Origin: Streptosporangium saharense
GTDB taxonomy: Bacteria; Actinomycetota; Actinomycetes; Streptosporangiales; Streptosporangiaceae
DNA: 64,000 bases
Reading direction: 5' to 3'
Assembly: GCF_014203715.1 (NCBI RefSeq)
Contig: NZ_JACHJP010000002.1
Coordinates: forward strand, 558,001-622,000
This document shows positions 60,614 to 64,000 of this stretch, one piece after another. The translations under genes were made by a program, and so were the position numbers. The notes under the pieces are model-generated. The model saw only the letters and a program-made list of their open reading frames with translations, ran no database searches and was not told the DNA's origin. Numbering within the stretch: position 1 is the first letter of the stretch; each line of letters starts with the position of its first letter.

Positions 60614-61909
60614 TCAGCGACGCCGTACCCCGTGGACGACCCGCCCCGGTTCGCCGCTGCCGCCGAACTCCCACGGCAGCCGCAGCGTCCACAGCACCCG
60701 GTCGGCGTCGGCCTCCTCGACCGGCAGGATCATCTGGGTGCCGCTGAGCCTGCCGCGCAGCGCCCTGTCGTACGGCCTGCCGTCCAGGACGTCGGCCTTG
60801 CCGCCCGCGGCCCTGACCGCGTCGAGCACCAGGGTGCGGGAGCGCCGGTAGCGCTCGGCCCACCAGCTGTCCGGCACGGGCAGCGGCAGCGGGAAGAACG
60901 AGGAGACGACCTCGTCCACCCAGGCCAGGTATCTGATCTCCAGCTCGCTGCCCGCCCGCAGCTCGTCGAGCTCCCGCAGCCGCGTCCAGGCCCGCTCCCG
61001 GTACTGGCGGTGGGTCTTGACGTCCAGCCTGATCGGGGCCTGGGCGTCGCGCGCCATCTCGTCGAGGCCGTGGTAGACGCCCGGGTCCAGCTCGGCGACG
61101 GCGAACATCTCCGTCAGGATGTCGCACATCCGCTCGGTCCGCTCCGAGCGCCAGCGGTCGCCGTCGTTGCGCCTGGGGACGCCGAGCCCGAGGAAGCCGA
61201 TCGCGGGCAGCGCCGGGACGATCGCCTCGTCCAGCTCCCCGCCGAAGGTCCGCGCGAAGTGCTCGCGCTGGAACCTGGCGATGGCCTCGGGCAGCCGCAG
61301 GCACGCCACGTGCAGGCCGATCCACAGCCCCTCGGCCGTGTCCGGGGCCTCGCCGGGCTCACCCAGGTAGACGACGCTGTCCTGGTAGAGGCGGTCGAAC
61401 TCGTCGCGCAGCCGTACGGTCAGATCGTCGGGCTCCCGCTCCTCCGATTTCTCCACCTCCGCCACGGTCTCCACAACGGGCGCGGGCTCCTGGCGGGGGG
61501 CCGGGTGGGTCAGGCCGAGCAGGACGCCGACCAGGTTGAGCACCAGGTGGCTGTCCTCCTCCTGCCGCTGCCGGGGGCCGTCGCGGTGCAGCATGATGAG
61601 CAACTGTCCCGCCAGGTCGCCGAGCGCGCCCCACAGCGGCACCCGCAGCGGGCTGGCCGCGTCGTCGAGCTCGGTCAGGACCGCCTGGTGCACCCCCCTT
61701 GCGGGCACCCGGCAGACGGTGCGCAGACGGCCGATCAGGTCCTGTCCCCGCAGGTAGAGGTCGGTGGGCGTCTGCGCGGCCCGCTGGTCGAGGTGGGTGT
61801 CCAGGCGGGTGACGACGTCGCGCAGACGGTCGCGCAGCGGCCCGGCGAACGGCGCGGGCCGCCCGTCCAGGCCGAGCAGGGGTTCGAGCAGATCGTCGAG
61901 CGTTCGCAT
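60614..61909 (-). CDS. Protein of unknown function, upstream of formate dehydrogenase
   Basis: This 431-residue protein has no recognised domain. The first ~130 residues are helical and leucine-rich (LDDLLEPLLGLDGRPAPFAG), followed by a charged linker (PRQEPAPVVETVAEVEKSEE) and a larger part with YLAWVDEVVSSFFPLPLPVP and a C-terminal tail GGSGEPGRVVHGVRRR. No signal peptide or membrane helix. ATG 61909 is chosen because AGGA lies 9 bases upstream; GTG 61939 would overlap the preceding gene. It is 19 bases after the actin-like ATPase gene and 44 bases before fdhA, so it may join either unit. Confidence 0.6.
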   Translation of the reverse strand: MRTLDDLLEPLLGLDGRPAPFAGPLRDRLRDVVTRLDTHLDQRAAQTPTDLYLRGQDLIGRLRTVCRVPARGVHQAVLTELDDAASPLRVPLWGALGDLAGQLLIMLHRDGPRQRQEEDSHLVLNLVGVLLGLTHPAPRQEPAPVVETVAEVEKSEEREPDDLTVRLRDEFDRLYQDSVVYLGEPGEAPDTAEGLWIGLHVACLRLPEAIARFQREHFARTFGGELDEAIVPALPAIGFLGLGVPRRNDGDRWRSERTERMCDILTEMFAVAELDPGVYHGLDEMARDAQAPIRLDVKTHRQYRERAWTRLRELDELRAGSELEIRYLAWVDEVVSSFFPLPLPVPDSWWAERYRRSRTLVLDAVRAAGGKADVLDGRPYDRALRGRLSGTQMILPVEEADADRVLWTLRLPWEFGGSGEPGRVVHGVRRR

Positions 61910-61928
61910 GGCGTCGTCCTGTCGAAGG

Positions 61929-64000
61929 TCAGTGGTCACCGGTGAAGGGCTCCCACTCCGGTTTGCCGAACGGTTCTCCCGGATCCATCGGGGAGGTGAA
62001 CACCGACCCGGGGTAGTCGGCCAGGTCGGTGAGCCTGCGGGCGGCTAGGTAGCGGGGGTAACCGACGTGGATCCGCAACCGCCCCAGGTGGTCGAGGGTG
62101 ACGTGGTAGCGCACGTGCGCGTCCCTGCGGGGCGCGGACATCCGGAACAGCGGGGACAGACGGCCGTGCCCGTCGGCCCAGAGGAACTCCCAGGTCGCCG
62201 CGCCGTACCCCGGCGCGGGAGCGGGCAGCCAGGCCGGGGAGATCGCCCCGCTGAACACCCTGCCGTCGCCGCCGCTCTCCAGCAGGTAGGAGCGCAGGTG
62301 GCGTCTGGTCGCCTCGCCCGGCGCCAGGATCGGGAACAGCTCCACGGTCGCCCTGTCGTCGAGCGCGTCCGGGGTCCTCCTGACGTGGATGGCGGCGGGC
62401 AGCCCCGTGGCCTCAAGCTGGACGCCGTGACGGCCGCCGTTCAGCGCCGCCCCGACGTCGCCGTGCTCGCCCTCCACGAGGTAGATGGGGTTGCCGCCGT
62501 GGCACAGGTGGATGACCGGTTCGAGCTCCTGGTTGATCTCGATCTGGAAGCGGATCCTGCCCCAGTCGACGTTGGCCTGGGTGAGCCTGTCCTGCCTGCT
62601 GTCGAAGGTGAACCTGCCCCACTCGATGGACTCGCCCCGGTCGCCGCCCAGTTCCCGGTGGATGTGGATGTCCTCCTTCATCGGGCGCCAGGCCGTACGG
62701 ACCGACAGTCTGCCGGTGCGGTCGGCGATGTCGAGCTGGTCGCCCGCGTTGAGCAGCATCCCGACCCGCGTGTCGGTGTTCTGCAGGGAGAAGTCGCACG
62801 GCAGGCTCTGGAACAGGTTGTCCACGGCGATGCCGACGACGTTCTGGCCGGCCCGCAGCCGTTCGCGGCTGTCCACGTGGCGCTCGGCCTCCCCGGCGGG
62901 GCCGCCCGGGTCCTCGCTCTCGATGTCGGCGTAGCGGCTGAAGCTGTGCGCCCAGCACGCGCCGATCGAGGTGGCCTGCTTGGCGTAGCGACGCTCGACG
63001 ACCAGGCGGGGAACCGGCACGGCGTCGGTGCCGTCGACGCCGTTGAGGGTCAGCTCCCGCAGCCGCCTGGCCACGATGCGCTCGACCAGCGGCATCGTGC
63101 TGGTCTTGCCGGACAGCGCCACGATGTCGATGGGCTCCCCCGGCTCCCTGCGGCGCTGGGCGCTGAAGGTGGTGAGCGCGATGTCGACAGCGGCGGTGAT
63201 CACGGGGGTCGCCAGGTGCTCGAACTGCTCGGGCAGCAGGGTGACCACGGTGTGCCCGAGTCGTTCGACCAGCGCGGCGGGCGGCCTCGACCGGCCGTCG
63301 ATGTTGTTGAGCACCTCCTGCAGCTTGTTCTTGGGCAGGGTGTACTCCCGGCCCGCGCCCAGCAGCCGTTTGGCCTGCTCCGCCTCCTGCCACAGCCGGA
63401 AGAACGCCCGTCCCGGCGCGGCGCGCCCGCCCGCCGCCAGTACGGGGCTGTGCGTCGGCAGCAGGTCGCGCAGCGCCGCCCAGACCTGCTCGGGCCTGGG
63501 TCCCGGGTCGGGGTTGGCGATGAAGGCGGGGGCGATCGGGCGCGGCACGCCGTCGGCGCCGACGTGGGAGGCGGGCCAGTGCCCCAGCCACGTCTCCTCC
63601 TCGGCGCTCGAAGGCCCCCCTGAGGCGTCCCCGCTGCGGCCCGTCAGCGCCATCAGGGCGTCGGCGATCTCCGCCTTCAGCCAGTGGAAGACGCGCAGCG
63701 TCAGCAGGTCGCCGCCGAGCTGCGGATGCCCGGTCGAGCCCCGCACCTCGGGACGGATCACGTAGTGGCGGCCGAAGAACTCCTCGGGGACGTCCTCGGC
63801 GGGCACCTGCCTGTCGATCAGGTGCAGGGCGAAGAGCGCGACATCCGTCGTGCCGCCGCCGATGTCGATGACCAGCATGTTCTGCCGCCAGGCGGGGCGG
63901 CCGGGCCGTACCCGCCTGGATCTGGCGCGGAACGGCTCGACGCCGGTGTCTGACTCGCCGCCGAAGTCACGCATGACGAAGAACAGCGCCGCGGCGACGG
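61929..64000 (-). CDS. Large actin/Hsp70-fold ATPase (SrfB-like), partial
   Basis: At least 690 residues are encoded; the frame stays open through the window edge (VAAALFFVMRDFGGES), so the N-terminus is missing. The phosphate-2 motif MLVIDIGGGTTDVALF and the adenosine motif IVALSGKTSTMPLVERIV define the actin/Hsp70/MreB fold; the insertion TLPKNKLQEVLNNIDG and a beta-rich ~300-residue C-terminal part are not typical of DnaK or MreB. SrfB-type proteins have a similar size and plan, but this is a weak resemblance. The gene next to it (60614-61909) is its likely partner. Confidence 0.6.
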   Translation of the reverse strand, partial: VAAALFFVMRDFGGESDTGVEPFRARSRRVRPGRPAWRQNMLVIDIGGGTTDVALFALHLIDRQVPAEDVPEEFFGRHYVIRPEVRGSTGHPQLGGDLLTLRVFHWLKAEIADALMALTGRSGDASGGPSSAEEETWLGHWPASHVGADGVPRPIAPAFIANPDPGPRPEQVWAALRDLLPTHSPVLAAGGRAAPGRAFFRLWQEAEQAKRLLGAGREYTLPKNKLQEVLNNIDGRSRPPAALVERLGHTVVTLLPEQFEHLATPVITAAVDIALTTFSAQRRREPGEPIDIVALSGKTSTMPLVERIVARRLRELTLNGVDGTDAVPVPRLVVERRYAKQATSIGACWAHSFSRYADIESEDPGGPAGEAERHVDSRERLRAGQNVVGIAVDNLFQSLPCDFSLQNTDTRVGMLLNAGDQLDIADRTGRLSVRTAWRPMKEDIHIHRELGGDRGESIEWGRFTFDSRQDRLTQANVDWGRIRFQIEINQELEPVIHLCHGGNPIYLVEGEHGDVGAALNGGRHGVQLEATGLPAAIHVRRTPDALDDRATVELFPILAPGEATRRHLRSYLLESGGDGRVFSGAISPAWLPAPAPGYGAATWEFLWADGHGRLSPLFRMSAPRRDAHVRYHVTLDHLGRLRIHVGYPRYLAARRLTDLADYPGSVFTSPMDPGEPFGKPEWEPFTGDH

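Overview
The window is about 70% G+C. Reading frames overlap by ATGA or GTGA at many junctions, GTG starts are common, and the gene families are actinobacterial: an HrdB/SigB-type sigma factor, MsnO8-like luciferase-family oxidoreductases, PcaL fusion, DUF4142, DUF4185. This suggests an aerobic filamentous actinomycete, probably in or near Streptosporangiales. That placement is inference from gene content; no rRNA gene is present to confirm it.

Layout. 0-3.7 kb: the start of an XRE-like regulator, two secreted proteins and a group 1/2 sigma factor. 3.7-6.5 kb (minus): a complete three-component P450 system (ferredoxin, ferredoxin reductase, P450). 6.7-11.5 kb: an amino acid permease, a TetR/acyl-CoA ligase/crotonase operon with coupled stop-start junctions, and a stand-alone LuxR-type DNA-binding domain. 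11.5-18.7 kb: a DUF4142 protein, an ArsR-CDF metal-efflux pair, a PP2C-like phosphatase, a luciferase-family oxidoreductase, an MBL-fold protein and a second permease. 18.7-30.3 kb (minus): one long, tightly packed run of ten genes, pobA-pcaF-pcaH-pcaG-pcaB-pcaL followed by a three-subunit molybdenum aldehyde oxidoreductase and a FUSC-family efflux protein. Facing it are a multicopper-oxidase fragment, a LysR and an IclR regulator. I read this as an aromatic aldehyde/4-hydroxybenzoate to beta-ketoadipate module with an export valve. pcaIJ is missing.

32.7-35.4 kb holds a GAF/PAS/SpoIIE phosphatase and an intergenic region. 35.4-36.6 kb is a P450 with an unusual haem loop. 36.6-39.6 kb is selA-selB. 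39.9-47.4 kb holds secreted proteins (one with a NucA/NucB nuclease-like end), a MarC protein, arginine deiminase, a TetR regulator divergent from an NTF2/dehydrogenase pair, and a small molybdopterin-domain protein. 47.7-50.1 kb is a less GC-rich patch of short immunity-like and toxin-tail-like genes with long hairpins. 50.2-54.3 kb holds a TetR/DUF6653 pair and an MFS/luciferase-family pair divergent from a MarR regulator.

54.3-60.6 kb completes a selenocysteine system: tRNA-Sec (UCA anticodon, long variable arm), selD, and a three-subunit formate dehydrogenase whose catalytic subunit contains an in-frame UGA at codon 187. A hairpin with a GGUCU loop begins its loop exactly 18 nt after the UGA. 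With selA and selB, all four Sec-insertion components and a client selenoprotein lie within 24 kb. Upstream of the dehydrogenase, in the same direction, are an unassigned protein and a large actin/Hsp70-fold ATPase cut by the window edge. These two are the least understood genes here.
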